Made by a program: the position numbers and the translations under genes. From Hymenopellis radicata (taxonomy: Eukaryota > Basidiomycota > Agaricomycetes > Agaricales > Physalacriaceae), in contig JADNRX010000213.1 of NCBI GenBank assembly GCA_015501595.1, forward strand, positions 1 to 64,000: DNA of 64,000 bases, given 5' to 3'. The notes beneath the pieces were generated by a model. The model saw only the letters and a program-made list of their open reading frames with translations. It had not been told where the DNA came from and did no database searches. Numbering within the stretch: the stretch's first letter is position 1; each line of letters opens with the position of its first letter. Positions 1-11,003 of this stretch are shown in pieces.

Positions 1-757
1 AAAGATGTTCTGATCGTTAGTGCTGGCGACCAGATAATGGCATGGGAGGCGGGTTTCGTCAAGCACAGTGGTCGCGGAGGAGTGAGAGGTCGCCATTCTG
101 GCGGCAAGATGAGAGCGAAGACTGCGGCCAATACAAAAGGATATAGTGAGTATGCTCTCGTTTTTATAATTTTTTGTACTAAAATTTCTACCAGCTCAAC
201 TCGAATTGAAAAACTCTATCAACGAGTCTCTTCATTTGATGAAAGCATGAGCAGGAATACAATCGACGAGCCCACAGCCGAGCGCGCAGAACAGAACGCA
301 AACCTGGAGGAGCCTCGGACTAAGTGAGGCTGAGGCTATTGATTATCTCCTGATGGTCAGTCGGGACGAGGCGTTGGAGAGGGAGGGCCAGAGCTCGCAT
401 CAAACTGAAGATGGAATATTCGACCTTGACTTCGACGGCGCGCCATCCTCAAGTCGCTCGTCTCATTCTAGCAACTCGGAATATTCGACCAGTCAGGCCT
501 CGGGTACTCCTCCCGAGCACCACAATGCGCTGGCGTCTTCTCTCCATTCGGAGTCACATTTTCCTGCGATCCCCCGTTCGCTTTCGACGAACTCGCCTAC
601 TTCTGCATGGAGCAGGGGTGGTAGTAGTTGGGGAGGGAGGTCGACTGGTACATCTGTCTCGGGTTCAACAGGTATTGCTGCATTGAGCGGTTCGGCAGCA
701 GGAGGAAGAGGACCTTCGGCTTGCAATCGAGTTGAGTTTGCGCGAAGTATGATATGA
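1..757 (+). CDS. 3' end of a gene, possibly WD40/UIM-like, with frame breaks
   Basis: The window opens inside a gene. The first exon reads through a stretch resembling the last blade of a WD40 propeller (VLIVSAGDQIMAWEAG), followed by a Gly/Arg/Lys-rich segment. A GTGAGT donor near 150 and an acceptor near 194 remove a short intron. The next exon encodes a charged helix (TQLELKNSINESLHLMKA) and, in another frame, an LSEAEAIDYLLMVSRDE segment that looks like a ubiquitin-interacting-type helix, then a Ser/Thr-rich tail ending at 757. To join the helix to that segment two one-base frame changes are needed, near 249 and near 318. They compensate each other, so this is either a decayed gene or two sequence errors. 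The family is not identified with certainty: WD40 is a guess from a single motif, and the start lies outside the window. Confidence 0.35.
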
Positions 758-1618
758 TGTACCCTTCTACATTAACTCGAACGTTATGTTTTGTTAGGTA
801 CAAGACGATCAATGATAGACAACCCTACGGCTAACATGGCGAGAGGTGTATGCTTTGCTTAGGCTTATCCTTCCATTTTTAGGACGCTCTGTTTGTGAAG
901 TGTTTTCACTAGACTGAAAAACTGCACGCCACGTCCCGGAAGTTGGAGCTTTGCGTACCGTTTAATGGCCAGTTTATAGTTCTTGTACCAAACACGGTTT
1001 TGACATTCAGAATACGGTACAAACCAAAGATCGCACGCTTCAACAATTGAAGACAGACAATTTTTATTCGCCTTCAACGTCCAACCATTGACACAGACAT
1101 GCCTACAGGCCTGCGGTGGGGTTATGGCATCCCTCGTCTACCTACAGGACTTGACTTCTCGATGAGATCCTGCTTAGCATGAGGGCTTGGCGTTTTCCTG
1201 ATGCAATGTAGCAGTAAGCGTAGACGAGGGTCCAAAGCCCTGTAGATTCTTGTCGTGTTCGTCGACACAGCGCAGCCGAGAATTGGAAGACCATGCTTAG
1301 ACGGGGTGTTTCACATTACTCAGAAGCGTGGCGTAAATAAATTCCAGGCGTACGCTTTAAGGACGATGCGCCAAGAACTGTAGCTCTCCTCGTCAATGAT
1401 CAAACACGGCGGCGCATAAGATCACTGCAAGTAATACTCAATTCCTACAGAGCCCATTTTGGTGGTAGGAAGAGGCCTTCTTCCTAAAGGGTGCAAGGGA
1501 TGCGACATCTGCGGGGTATGTAGTCTGGAGTGAACGACCGCTGGAGACTCGCGAATTATCTGCAAAGACAGAGACCTGGTGTACTCGTTCCACGTACTAC
1601 GAGGGGCGTAATCAGGTG
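758..1618. other. intergenic, no gene seen
   Basis: About 860 bp between the first gene and the retrotransposon. Only short ORFs without recognisable motifs occur on either strand. The last five bases before the element belong to the target-site duplication. Confidence 0.5.
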
Positions 1619-1623
1619 TAAGT

Positions 1624-1912
1624 TGTGAGAGTCAAGGTAAGGACTCTCAACTTAGTCAGACCGAAGACGAGTTTGGTGAATAGAAGAAGCTAAGTTATAG
1701 CGTTGATTCGACGAGTTGTAGTAGTACAAGAATCTAGGCTTTATAGTAAAGTATCGAGTAGCGGGTGGATTGGAGTCTAAGACTAAGTAAGATATAGGTA
1801 AGACTAAGTAATATATAGGTAAGACGAGGAGTCGAGGCTATGTAGGGGCGAGGAAGTGAGTCGAGTGGTTTGAGGAGGTGAGTTCCCGATCTGGAACGTA
1901 GTAACCTTCACA
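1624..1912 (-). repeat. 3' LTR of the gypsy element
   Basis: 289 bp, TG...CA ends, apparently identical to 7460-7748. It contains a small internal tandem duplication (units built on AGACTAAGTAA.ATATAGGTA, near 1792-1828). Flanked outside by the target duplication TAAGT at 1619-1623. A purine-rich tract on the minus strand (complement of 1913-1926, AAAGGGGGGATAG core) abuts it and is the likely plus-strand primer. Confidence 0.95.
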
Positions 1913-1923
1913 CTATCCCCCCT

Positions 1924-4900
1924 TTAAGGACGAGGGAAGCGAGTCGTGAAGTGGAGGATCGGGATTAGGTTTGGGGTTGGTAACGGATTGGTGGTTTTGA
2001 AATGCGACCGCTGCGAGTCGTCGTTGAATGCGCGGACTCGAGTCTCGAAGTGTGCCAGTGGGTTCCGATGAACGGGTGGAGGTGAAGGTGGACGTGAAAC
2101 GGCCTCGATGACCGTTGCTGATGATGGTGATTGCGTGTCAGGGACAGGGATGTGAGGTAAGGGTTCAGGAAGAGGTGAGAAGTGTTTGGTCAGGACGGAG
2201 GAGTGAGGGCGAGGCGATTTTGGGTGTTGACGATGGAATTTGTCAATAATGTCGTTTGCCGTAGTCGGAACGTCCGATAAGGGCGTCCATGAGCTCTCCT
2301 CTATTGGCAGTCCTTGCCAGCACACAAAGTATTCGAATCGGTGTCCAATTTTGCGCGACTCCGTGATAGAGTGAATCCGCGGAGGCTGATCATCAATTGC
2401 GAAAGGTTCCGGGTCAGCGTGAGTGTGAAACTCGGAGGGATCATGATATTTCTCGAGGAGAGTGACGTTGAAAACGGGGTGGAGACGGGATAGGTAGGAT
2501 GGGAGGTCCAAATGGTACGCGGACGTGCCAATTTTTTTGATAACACGATAAGGACCAAGGCGACGATGGTCCAGCTTCATTGTGGGACGCGTCGTCTTGA
2601 TGTTACGACGTAAGAGCCAGACAAGTTCACCAGGCTGGAACTCTGGTGATGGAAGCCGATGGGGATCGTAGTATTTGGCTTGTTGTTCCTGTGCGTGGAG
2701 TAATTCCGCGCGAAGTTCTTCGTGGATGATGTGAAGACGTGCCGAGAGTTCGTCGGCGGCGGGAACGGTTGAGAGATCGGTGAGTTTGGGTTCAAATGTG
2801 GGGTGAAAAGCGAGGTTGGCGTAGAAGGGAGTTTGGTGGGTGGATGAGAAGTTTTCGAGGTTGTTGAATGAGAATTCTGCTAAGGGTAGGTAATCAACCC
2901 AGTCGTCTTGTTGATAAGAGCAGTAGGCACGGAGATAAGTTTCCAACGTCTGGTTGGTTCGTTCCGTGAGACCGTCCGTTTGGGGATGGTAAGCTGTGGA
3001 TGTGCGAACGTCTACGTCCAGACGTGTCATCAGTGCCTTCCAGAAGTTAGAGACGAACAGGGACCCTCGGTCGCTGATAATTGATTGTGGGAGACCGTGG
3101 TGCCGAAAAATCCGGTCTATGAACAACCAGGCAAGGTCGGCAGAAGTCATGGACTCGCGGCAAGGGATAAAATGAGCGGCGCGAGTGAGACGGTCACAGA
3201 CGACCCAGATGGAGTCGTATCCGTGGGAGATAGGGAGTTTGACGATGAAGTCCATAGAAATGGAGCTCCATGGCCGCGCAGGAATATCGAGAGGTTGGAG
3301 AAGGCCGTAAGGCTTGTGACGTGGGATTTTGATTCGGGAACAGGTGTCGCACGCTTCAACGTAACGCCGAATGAATGTGTTCATTCCAGGCCAGGAATAG
3401 TCGCGTTGAACCAAATTCATGGTACGCGTTCGGCCTGGGTGTCCGGCGATCAACGTGTCGTGGCGAGTGTGAAGGATTTTGGTTCGGAGAGATGGAGGAA
3501 CGTAGAGTCGACCTTTGTGGAAGACGAGGTCGTGGAGAATGGTGAAATCGGGATTGCCTTTTGTGATGTGCGTACGCCACTCGGAGTCGGCTTTAGTAGC
3601 CTCCTTGAATTGAGTAAGTAACTCGGAGCTGTCAATGTTGAGTGTCGTTAAGGCGTTGATGTAAGATGGGTTTGTCGAGAGGGATGAAATGGAGTAATGG
3701 GGTTTCGAGAAATCTCCGGGGGACTTGAGGATAGTCTGCTTCATGAGCTCAAGGCGTTCATCCCCCTTTTGAGGTATGAAGTCAGGGCGTCGAGACGGAG
3801 AGTCGGCAACATTAGCCTGGCCGGGAGCCCATGTTAATTTGAAGTCATATTCAGACAAAAACATGGCCCAGCGAGCTTGGCGGCGATTGAGTAGTTGCGC
3901 CTTCATGAAGTATTCGAGGTTTTTGTGATCGGAGATTACGGAGATGGGATGTGGAGAACCAAGTAGCCAAGAACGCATGTCGCGGAAGTTCTCGATGACG
4001 GCAAGTAATTCTTTATCGTGCACGTCATAATTAATCTCGGCGGGAGCGAAAGCGCGAGAATAGAAAGCGACAGGGTGTAAAATGCCGTTGTCATCTGGTT
4101 GTTGAAGTACACCGGATAGGGCGAAGTCAGAGGCGTCAGTGGTGAGAGTACAAGGAAGGAGTGGGTTATAGTGTCGAAGGATGGGTTCTTCCAGAAACTT
4201 CTTCTTGAGAGATTCAAACGCGTGCTGTGCCGATGCGTCGAAGTTCCAAGTAGTGTCCTTCCGAGTGAGGAGAGTGAGTGGGCGAGTGATACGCGCGAAG
4301 CCGTCAATGAAGCGGCGATAGAAGTTGCAGAAGCCAAGGAAGGATTGAACGTCCTTCACTTTGGTCGGCACGGGCCAGTCGGCGATGGTAGCGAGTTTCT
4401 TGGGATTCATTTTGATACCCTCGCTGCCGATAATGTAACCGAGATATTCCACTTCGGGTTTGTCGAACTCGCATTTCTTAGCATTGGCGCATAAGTTCGC
4501 GTCGCGAAGCCTATCTAGAACGAGTCCCACATGGATATCGTGTTCTTCTTGAGTTTTGGAAAAGATGAGGATGTCGTCAAGGTACACGACACAGACGACA
4601 TCGATTAGATCGTGAAGAACATCCTGGATGAAGTTTTGCCATGCGGCAGGAGCGTTTGTAAGGCCGTAAGGAACGATTAGGTGTTCAAAGAGGCCGAGGT
4701 GGGTACGGAAGGCTGTCTTCCATTCATCTCCTTCGCGAATCCGAAGGTGACTGTATGCGGACTTGAGGTCGATGACGGTGTAGATTTTGCAGCCTTGCAC
4801 GCGGTCAAGAAGATCGTCTACAAGAGGAAGAGGGTAACGATTCTTGCGAGTGATGGCATTGAGTCCCCGGAAGTCGACGCAGAGTCGAATTTCTCCGGTC

Positions 4901-5095
4901 TTCTTCTTGGTGAAAAGTACGGGGGCGCCAGCGGAGGATGTGGAAGCGCGAATGTGGCCTCGGCGCAGATTGTCGTTTACGTATTCCGCAACCGCTTCGC
5001 GTTCAGTTTGAGTGAGCCGATACATTGCTTGAAAAGGCGGGGTTTTTCCCTCCTCAAGCTCGATCTCTATGTCATGAGTCCTGTGTTCGGGAGTT
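1924..5095 (-). CDS. pol polyprotein: RT, RNase H, integrase, chromodomain
   Basis: A 1033-codon open frame counted from the first Met at 5025. The same frame continues upstream to about 5095 (segment ...HDIEIELEEGKTPPF before that Met), so the Met is probably not the true start. In order: reverse transcriptase with the catalytic YLDD box, RNase H (TTDASDFALSG, a DKELLAV helix, SDHKNLEYF), integrase with an HHCC finger (HPGRTRT...CDTCSRIK) and DDE-type core residues (SMDFIVKLP, DRGSLFVS, TERTNQTLE), and a C-terminal chromodomain (EYFVCWQGLPIEESSW). The frame breaks at about 5095-5100, beside a run of five A on the coding strand, from the segment joining it to the protease. The encoded enzymes would copy the element RNA and integrate it, with the chromodomain directing insertion to chromatin. 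Confidence 0.93.
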
Positions 5096-5100
5096 TTTCG

Positions 5101-6100
5101 AAATTAGAGGGTTGAACACAGTGTCGGCCCAGGGGAAGTATTTCTTGGGAATGGACGTGGTGTAATCGTCGGGGTCTGGTGGTACAGGATCGGGTGGTAT
5201 GTGAGGATCCGTACCATCCGTCGCAAGGAATTGATGTAATATGAAGATGATGAGGAGAAAAAACGGAGGTAGGAGACGGTGGCGTTCTTAGTCTGTTTGC
5301 CGAACCGTTCTGGGTGAGAATCTTGACATCCGGCGGTTTCGGTGGAATTGAATCTGGTTCCGCGGGAGTTGGTAATTGTTCCTGGAATAACGATTGTTTG
5401 AAGTGAGATCCGCGCCCATTGAATTGGACTAATGCGGCCAGGAACGAGGAACGAGGAGGTGGCGAAGGAGTATGGAGATTATCAAGTTCAGTAGTGTCCT
5501 TGTCTTCTTTGGAGATTTAGCCGCGTCGCGAGCTGACAATCGAGAAGAGGTCGCAAGGATGGAAGTAAATGGTGAGCCGACGAGACCGAAGCCTAAGCCG
5601 ACATTCACAGTGTTGAGTGAGGCAGGTTCAGGCGAGTGACCGAAGCCTTTCGCGAAAACTTTTGAGGGACTGGCTCTTGACAGGCCGCAGCAGTCGAGAG
5701 AGAGGGAGTTGGCCGACCAATCAATAGAAGGATTATGTCGGCGGAGCCAGTCGAGACCGAGGATGAGAGGATAACCGACAGAGACGACGGCGAGAGGAAT
5801 GGTTTCAGAGTGATTGGTGATGTTGAGGTTTGCGAGGACGTCCTGGGTGATCAATCCAGAAGCGATGGGACGGTCGTCGACCGCCATTATGGGTACGGGA
5901 GAATCCAGTCTCCGTCGAGGAAGGTTGTGCCGTGTTGCGAACTTATCCGAAATGCACGAATTTGTGGCACCGGAATCAATCATGGCGTAGGTGGAAATGG
6001 GATTATGATTTGGAAAATGTAAACGTACAGATACGAAGAAATGGTTGGGGAGTAAAGGTGAGAGCCGAGGGAGAATACGTAGTGAGGAGATGTAGTCCAT
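5101..6100 (-). pseudogene. retroviral-type aspartic protease and linker, frame-broken
   Basis: The frame ending at 5429 carries the protease active-site triplet in a MIDSGATNSCISDKF context and the second conserved block (PLILGLDWLRRHNP), as in gypsy pepsin-like proteases. After about 5515 the coding signal moves to another frame (a Pro-rich linker, LVQFNGRG...), and then to a further frame covering 5110-5200 (IPKKYFPWADTVFNPLIS), the linker normally found just before RT. At least two frame changes therefore lie between protease and RT, plus the one at about 5100. I have not tried to restore it. Confidence 0.75.
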
Positions 6101-6218
6101 GATAAAAGATAGTGTCCTGAGGTTGAACGAATGTACGCGGGCTCCGGCGTGTCCTTGGTGACTGTCGAATGTGCCTCTGCATTGACCGGAAGCCTTGAGG
6201 CATTGAGAGTGCTACCGG

Positions 6219-7400
6219 TCAAGCTTTTCCCGAGGCGGAGGTGTTTTTCTTGGAGTCTGCGAATTTTTTCTTGGCCGCGTCGCTCATGTTAGGACAGTTG
6301 ATGGCGCCGTGTCCTCCGCCGCCGCAATACAGGCAAAGGTTGTGGTCGCGGCGGCGTTGGCGCTCTTCAGCGGTGAGCGGTCCGCGAGGCTTTGACGTTC
6401 GGTCGCGTCGATCTCCATGGGGACGCCGGGAGAGAGCGTGGTTGAAGGGGCAGAGAGTTGATGGATGGAGTGGTGGTAGTGGTGGTACTAGTAGTACCGG
6501 AGGATTTAGAAGGCGAGGTGTTGGTCTTGGCGTGGGAAGAAGTGCCTGAACTGGCGGAGGTATTTTTGTTTTGCTTCCGCTCCACGTTGCGCTCGTGGAC
6601 TCTATTGTCCTTTTCAATGGCGAGAGCGACGTAGTCGTCAAACTTCTTGGGTAAGTCTGCGCGGAAATGAAGGCAAGTGAGTCCTTAACTTCTTCTTTGA
6701 GGCCATTGTAGAAGTTGTCTATTTTGGTCTGCTCTGACCAATCAACGTAGACAACCATTTCCACAAAGCGGGCGGCGTACTTCGCGCAGGAGGAGGTTTG
6801 TTTAAGGGTTTCGAGTTTTCGGGAGTATTCGTAGGAGAGGTTGGTGTTGCCGAAATGGGAGCGAAATTCGATGAGGAGGTGTTCAAAGTTACGAGGAGGT
6901 AAGATTTGAAATTTTGAATCCCACGGAACCATTGCTTTGGGGTTCCTTCAGCCAGGTAGGAATTCATAACGAGCGCTTTGTCCTCCTCCGTGGTGAGTGA
7001 GTAGCGCTGGAGGAAGATCGCGTTTTTGATTTCGGCGACGAAGGATTCTACGTCGGCGGACTTGCCGGTGAAAGGCGCGGGTTCTTTGAATGTGGGTTTA
7101 GGAGGGGTACGGGATGGAAGCGGTTTGAGTGGGTGCGCTCTGCGGCTGCGTCTGCATTTTCTGCACGTGGCCGTAGAGGCTTTGTAGGAGTTTTGTTTGG
7201 GCTTCCGACGCAAGACGTTGCTGATTGGCGTTGTCATTAACAGACGTGAACGTCGCGAAGATTTGAGCAAGTTGCCCCTGGGTTAACTGGACGGGAGCAT
7301 TTGGGTCCACGCCGGGGTCGGCGGGTTGCTCGATGTTGACGTTGGGGTTGGGTACGTTCCAGCCGTCGCCGCCATAGAAGTCCTCGCCAGTGTTGGACAT
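6219..7400 (-). pseudogene. gag (capsid and CCHC nucleocapsid), frame-broken
   Basis: The likely start is the Met at 7400 (MSNTGEDFYGGDGW). The capsid-like part (FTGKSADVESFVAEI, LAEGTPKQWF, YAARFVEMV...DW) is spread over three frames: 7098-7400, then a frame inside 6719-7270, then 6219-6932. The shifts fall near 7110 (a CCCC run on the coding strand) and near 6910-6930. The last part has one zinc knuckle of the form C-x2-C-x4-H-x4-C (CLYCGGGGHGAINC). Gag would assemble the virus-like particle and bind the element RNA. With these breaks no single full-length Gag can be read. Confidence 0.8.
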
Positions 7401-7459
7401 GGTGATGATTGGTGTTACGAGGTGACGAGTGGTTACGAGTAGGTTAGGTCGAATCAAAC

Positions 7460-7748
7460 TGTGAGAGTCAAGGTAAGGACTCTCAACTTAGTCAGACCGA
7501 AGACGAGTTTGGTGAATAGAAGAAGCTAAGTTATAGCGTTGATTCGACGAGTTGTAGTAGTACAAGAATCTAGGCTTTATAGTAAAGTATCGAGTAGCGG
7601 GTGGATTGGAGTCTAAGACTAAGTAAGATATAGGTAAGACTAAGTAATATATAGGTAAGACGAGGAGTCGAGGCTATGTAGGGGCGAGGAAGTGAGTCGA
7701 GTGGTTTGAGGAGGTGAGTTCCCGATCTGGAACGTAGTAACCTTCACA
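7460..7748 (-). repeat. 5' LTR of the gypsy element
   Basis: 289 bp copy of 1624-1912 with no difference that I can see. Bordered outside by the second TAAGT (7749-7753). It would carry the element's promoter, transcribing toward lower coordinates. Confidence 0.95.
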
Positions 7749-7753
7749 TAAGT

Positions 7754-8028
7754 TCCCATCCACGATTTGATGTAAAAGTACAGTGCTGAATTGTATCATG
7801 GCTATGTCTACGCTACATGAATGAGATAATGAAGAAGATATGCGAGATGATGCGAGATGGGATGCGAGATGAGAGATGCCAGAGAGATGAAAGGTAAAGA
7901 AACTGATCGTAGCGATACAGACTGTGATAAAAGAGAAAGAGAGATACTGAATGCGAGACTGGTAATAAGTAAAAAAAATGGAGCAACGAGTTGTGATGGT
8001 ATAGCAGAAAACTTCGCCATCTTCGACT
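7754..8028. other. 3' flank of zinc-finger gene A, low complexity
   Basis: Between the retrotransposon and the zinc-finger gene. Rich in GAGAT/GATGC repeats (about 7820-7890), which mirror the CATCTC-rich stretch downstream of the second copy (50,480-50,560). The inverted duplication begins at about 7771, only 18 bp from the target-site duplication. Confidence 0.6.
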
Positions 8029-9845
8029 TCATCTAAGCGCCGGGTGCAAAGCCTTGCAGCTCTCGAAATGGCGCCCTATGTTCTCCTGCACCGCCTGTCT
8101 CGACGAGCAGAATGGGCAGAGAACATGCATATCGACATGGCTGTTCTCGATGTGCTTCTCAAAGGAGCGCTTGCCAAACTGGCCTCCATACTTGTGCGTG
8201 CATTCGCCGATGGGACATTTATGGATGTTGCCACTGTCGGGCTCCAGGGCCAGGATCTTCAGGATTTCGAGGATTTCGGGGTGGGTCTTCATATGTACCC
8301 AGAATTCCGCACGCGTGCCATAGTGGACATGCGCTTCAGGACAGCCCGGCACGCAGCAGCCCTGCGAGTCCACCTTGACCTTGTAACAATCGGTGATGGT
8401 AGTATTGGGGCAGATCGTGCGGAGGGCGTTCAGGCCGCTGGCTGGGAGGCGTATCGTGGTGTAGTTGGGAGGGCTGTCGAGGGTAATAATAATTAGTTCG
8501 GGATGCAAGAGCAAAAAGCATAAAACTGACCAGTCGCGTACCGCGGGGTTCAGTCCACTCGGGGCGGACGGAATCGAGCATTTTGCCCGCTTATTCCTAG
8601 CTGAGGCGTGAGGTTCCTGGGTTTTAACTTTCCTCTTGCTTGAACTGGGTCTAATTAGAGATCTGCTGCAGAACATAGGTAACATATCGACTAACCGACG
8701 TGTAGATCCCAAAGACGAGTGAGCCAGCGGGACGGAGGGAGCGGATTCGACCTCTGGAGAGGCAGAAGATGTATGGGTTGAGGGAGCTAAATCATTTGAA
8801 CCCGAGGGTAACTGGGGCATATCTGATGTCGCCGGAGTAGGGGTTGAAGGAATTTGACCTGACCATGCCAGAGGCCAGGCCGCGGCAGATGAACCCCCCG
8901 CTTGGGGGACGTAAGGTGCAACAGAATTGAAGTTGGCGGGCTGGGTGAAATCAAGTTGACTCGGGAGCAGAGCGACAGAAGGAAACGGCTGGTTTACGTC
9001 GTAGACAGAGTTGTGTGCTTGGTTCACATCGTAGATGGAGGTGTATGCTCGGTGTTTGTCGTAGGCGTTTCCTTGGTTTCCGTTCAAGTAGGAGGGGTAT
9101 GCTCGGGCTTGGTCTTTGTCATAGGAGGGGAGTGTGTCTTTTAAAAATTGATTCTCGTCGTAGGAGGTGGTGGACGCTTGATCTCCAACGTCAAAGGGCT
9201 GAGGCTGGTAGTAGCTACACGGAAAGAAGACGGGTCAGGAAAGACTCATAACCGAAAGTAAGGGAATGCAACGTACGACGCGCCGCTAGCGAAATCAGGT
9301 TGAGCTGGATAGTCTGTGTCTGTGTCGGTGGTGTCTTGAGGGTTGAGATCCACCAGTGAAGTGTCGATCCTGCGGTGGCAAGGTGAGAGAAGTGTAGAGT
9401 GTTTGCAGGGTGTAAACATACTTTGGCAGTTCTGGGGAGGTCAAGGGCGCCTCAAGGTCGGTGGGTGGGCTGAAGATGGAGTTAAATTTTACGATATTGT
9501 AACGTTCAGGCAGAATGAACATACTTATAATTTTTGAAAAATGCACTGAGGTCAATCGGAGTGCGAAAATCGTCTGCGTCGGGAGCTTGGAGCGGGTCAA
9601 GGTTTTCCGAGGGCATCCTGTAGGCCTTGAATATTATTAAAAGGGTAGAGTTGGAGAAACCTGCCGCACGGTTTCGTGTAGTGTGACGCAAGGAACGCGT
9701 CCAAGGTCGAGTCGGAGTAGTCCCGGAAAGTATCCGAGCTAGGCGCAGAGTTAATACATTGAGGATAGATCCGAAAGCTGGGATAAACGCACTCGTTGTT
9801 GTTGGTGTCTTCAGAAAAAGAGGAGGAATCGGAGTTAAAGGCCAT
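8029..9845 (-). CDS. C2H2-type zinc-finger protein, copy A
   Basis: Starts at the Met at 9845 (MAFNSDSSSFSEDTN) and is joined from about seven exons. Introns have clear signals: GTTTCT near 9651, GTATGT near 9528 and 9422, GTACGT near 9279, and two further ones near 8697 and 8540. The middle is a Tyr/Asp/Asn/Gln-rich disordered stretch with repeated YDVNQ/YDKxxA units, then a Pro/Ser-rich part and a basic KRKVK...RNKRAK nuclear signal. The C-terminus has three zinc-binding modules: C-x4-C...H-x3-H (VPGCPEAH...HMKTH), C-x4-C...H-x4-H (CPIGECTHKY...HIENSH) and C-x2-C...H-x4-C (LCPFCSSRQ...HFESC). Probably a nuclear DNA-binding regulator; the target is unknown. It sits downstream of the GH18 gene on the same strand, and the pair is duplicated at 48,647-50,347. 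Copy A has a longer repeat region than copy B. No frame break seen. Confidence 0.8.
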
Positions 9846-9919
9846 GTCGGTGCAAGTACCGGAATAACTGAAGGAGAAGAAAATACAGTTGCTGAGGAAT
9901 TGAAGAATAAGAGGAAAGC

Positions 9920-9940
9920 AGTCGACAGCCTATTTATGGG
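9920..9940 (-). promoter_or_regulatory. candidate TATA-like element of zinc-finger gene A
   Basis: CATAAATAGG on the minus strand, about 90 bp upstream of the Met at 9845. The second copy keeps GATAAATAGG at 48,551-48,560, about 90 bp before its Met. Retention in both copies supports a promoter role, but no transcript data are available. Confidence 0.35.
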
Positions 9941-10027
9941 TCATGTTGTCGCGTCCACTGTCGATGGTCTTTGGACTGCACAATGGGAGGGCAGGCGTCC
10001 ATTGCCGTTTTGGGACGACAATAAATA

Positions 10028-10639
10028 ATGACACCCATCATTCTATTGTCCCTCAGGGCCATAACGTGTTGGACAGAAATTCAAGTCGGGGATGAATTCA
10101 GTGAGATGGATATTGTAGCGCGGCGGCAGAAAGCGATGAGTCGCTGCCCAAAACGATATCTTCCGCCCTCATGCATGTTGAAGGAAGATTTACTTGAAGA
10201 CGAGATAAAAAGCTTTCCGAGTTCATTCGCCTGAAGAAACAGGGACGAGATGAGGCCGGTTTTGCGTTTGGAGACCTTGAGTGGGAAGGTCAACGTTTAA
10301 CCGGCAAATGCCGTATCGAGGCCGATCAGTTCATTAACAGATTTCTCCGGAAGCATCCGCGTTCTACCGAGAATGCCGTCGACAGTGGTCCTAGAGTACT
10401 GCCAATTGGAGCAGGAGCAGCCACATCCGGGTCCTACCAAGGGATGTAGAATCTTCCTTTCTGGAATTGGGGAAGAATATCATGGCCATTGTCACATATC
10501 AGAATGCCAGACTAGAGTGGGGGAGTGGCACTCTACTATGCTGGGTATTGGATCCTCTTCTGTGTGTTTTCGCTGTCTAGGTGTTCTAGATATTGAGGAT
10601 TGTTCTTCAAAGAGGTATACTACAGCTGCGTACACCTAA
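10028..10639 (+). other. antisense open-frame block between the paired genes, copy A
   Basis: The spacer contains long open stretches on the plus strand, opposite to its neighbours: 10028-10234, a stretch reading EFIRLKKQGRDEAGFAFGDLE near 10,220-10,450, and 10373-10639 (MPSTVVLEYCQLEQEQ...). In copy B the last two are joined in one frame of about 148 codons, while in A they are separated by a one-base difference near 10,355. No family is recognised. This may be a decayed gene captured in the duplicated block, or chance frames preserved because the duplication is recent. Confidence 0.3.
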
Positions 10640-11003
10640 GACCTTCACTCACTTCAAGTTCAACTTCTCCCAGTGACTTCTGGTCATCGTGTTGGGTTGT
10701 AATAACAATACGCGGCAAACGGCCCCGCCTGGGGGAACTGCCGCCCACGCACAGCTTAGGGGGAAGGCTCTGCATGTCTGATGAGCCAGTATTACCAATA
10801 ATCGCTGGGATGCCATACTTCTTCACCCCAACAGTGTTTATTCTTGTTTACCCTATTGTCCAGTATTTGTCCCCTTCTTTGAGTCCGTGCGCATTTATCA
10901 CGCGTAATGTATGACAGACTCGGAGCAAGCAGAGTGCACAGCAAATGGTCTGCATCGCGGGCACCAATGATTTGGTAATAATCTTATTAGCAAGGCCTAC
11001 TGC
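10640..11003. other. spacer downstream of GH18 gene A
   Basis: About 360 bp with no gene of its own. Most of it is shared with copy B (47,466-47,846). Confidence 0.5.

Larger units (their letters stand above)
1624..7748 (-). mobile_element. Ty3/gypsy LTR retrotransposon, chromovirus type
   Basis: A complete element of about 6.1 kb on the minus strand: 5' LTR (7460-7748), gag with a CCHC knuckle, aspartic protease, reverse transcriptase, RNase H, integrase with a C-terminal chromodomain, polypurine tract and 3' LTR (1624-1912). The order RT-RNaseH-IN and the chromodomain place it among fungal chromoviruses. The 5-bp direct repeat TAAGT flanks it exactly (1619-1623 and 7749-7753). The two LTRs look identical base for base, which points to a recent insertion. 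The pol reading frame is long and open, whereas gag, protease and the protease-RT linker are split over several frames, so this copy is probably not autonomous unless the breaks are sequence errors. No convincing tRNA-primer complement follows the 5' LTR, so the priming mechanism is unclear. Confidence 0.95.

Noticed and set aside
3085..3621. 178-codon plus-strand ORF inside the retrotransposon
   Set aside because: Exact antisense shadow of the integrase region; no motif of its own.
7440..7459. tRNA primer-binding site next to the 5' LTR
   Set aside because: No TGG start and no tRNA 3' end that I could match; primer left unassigned.
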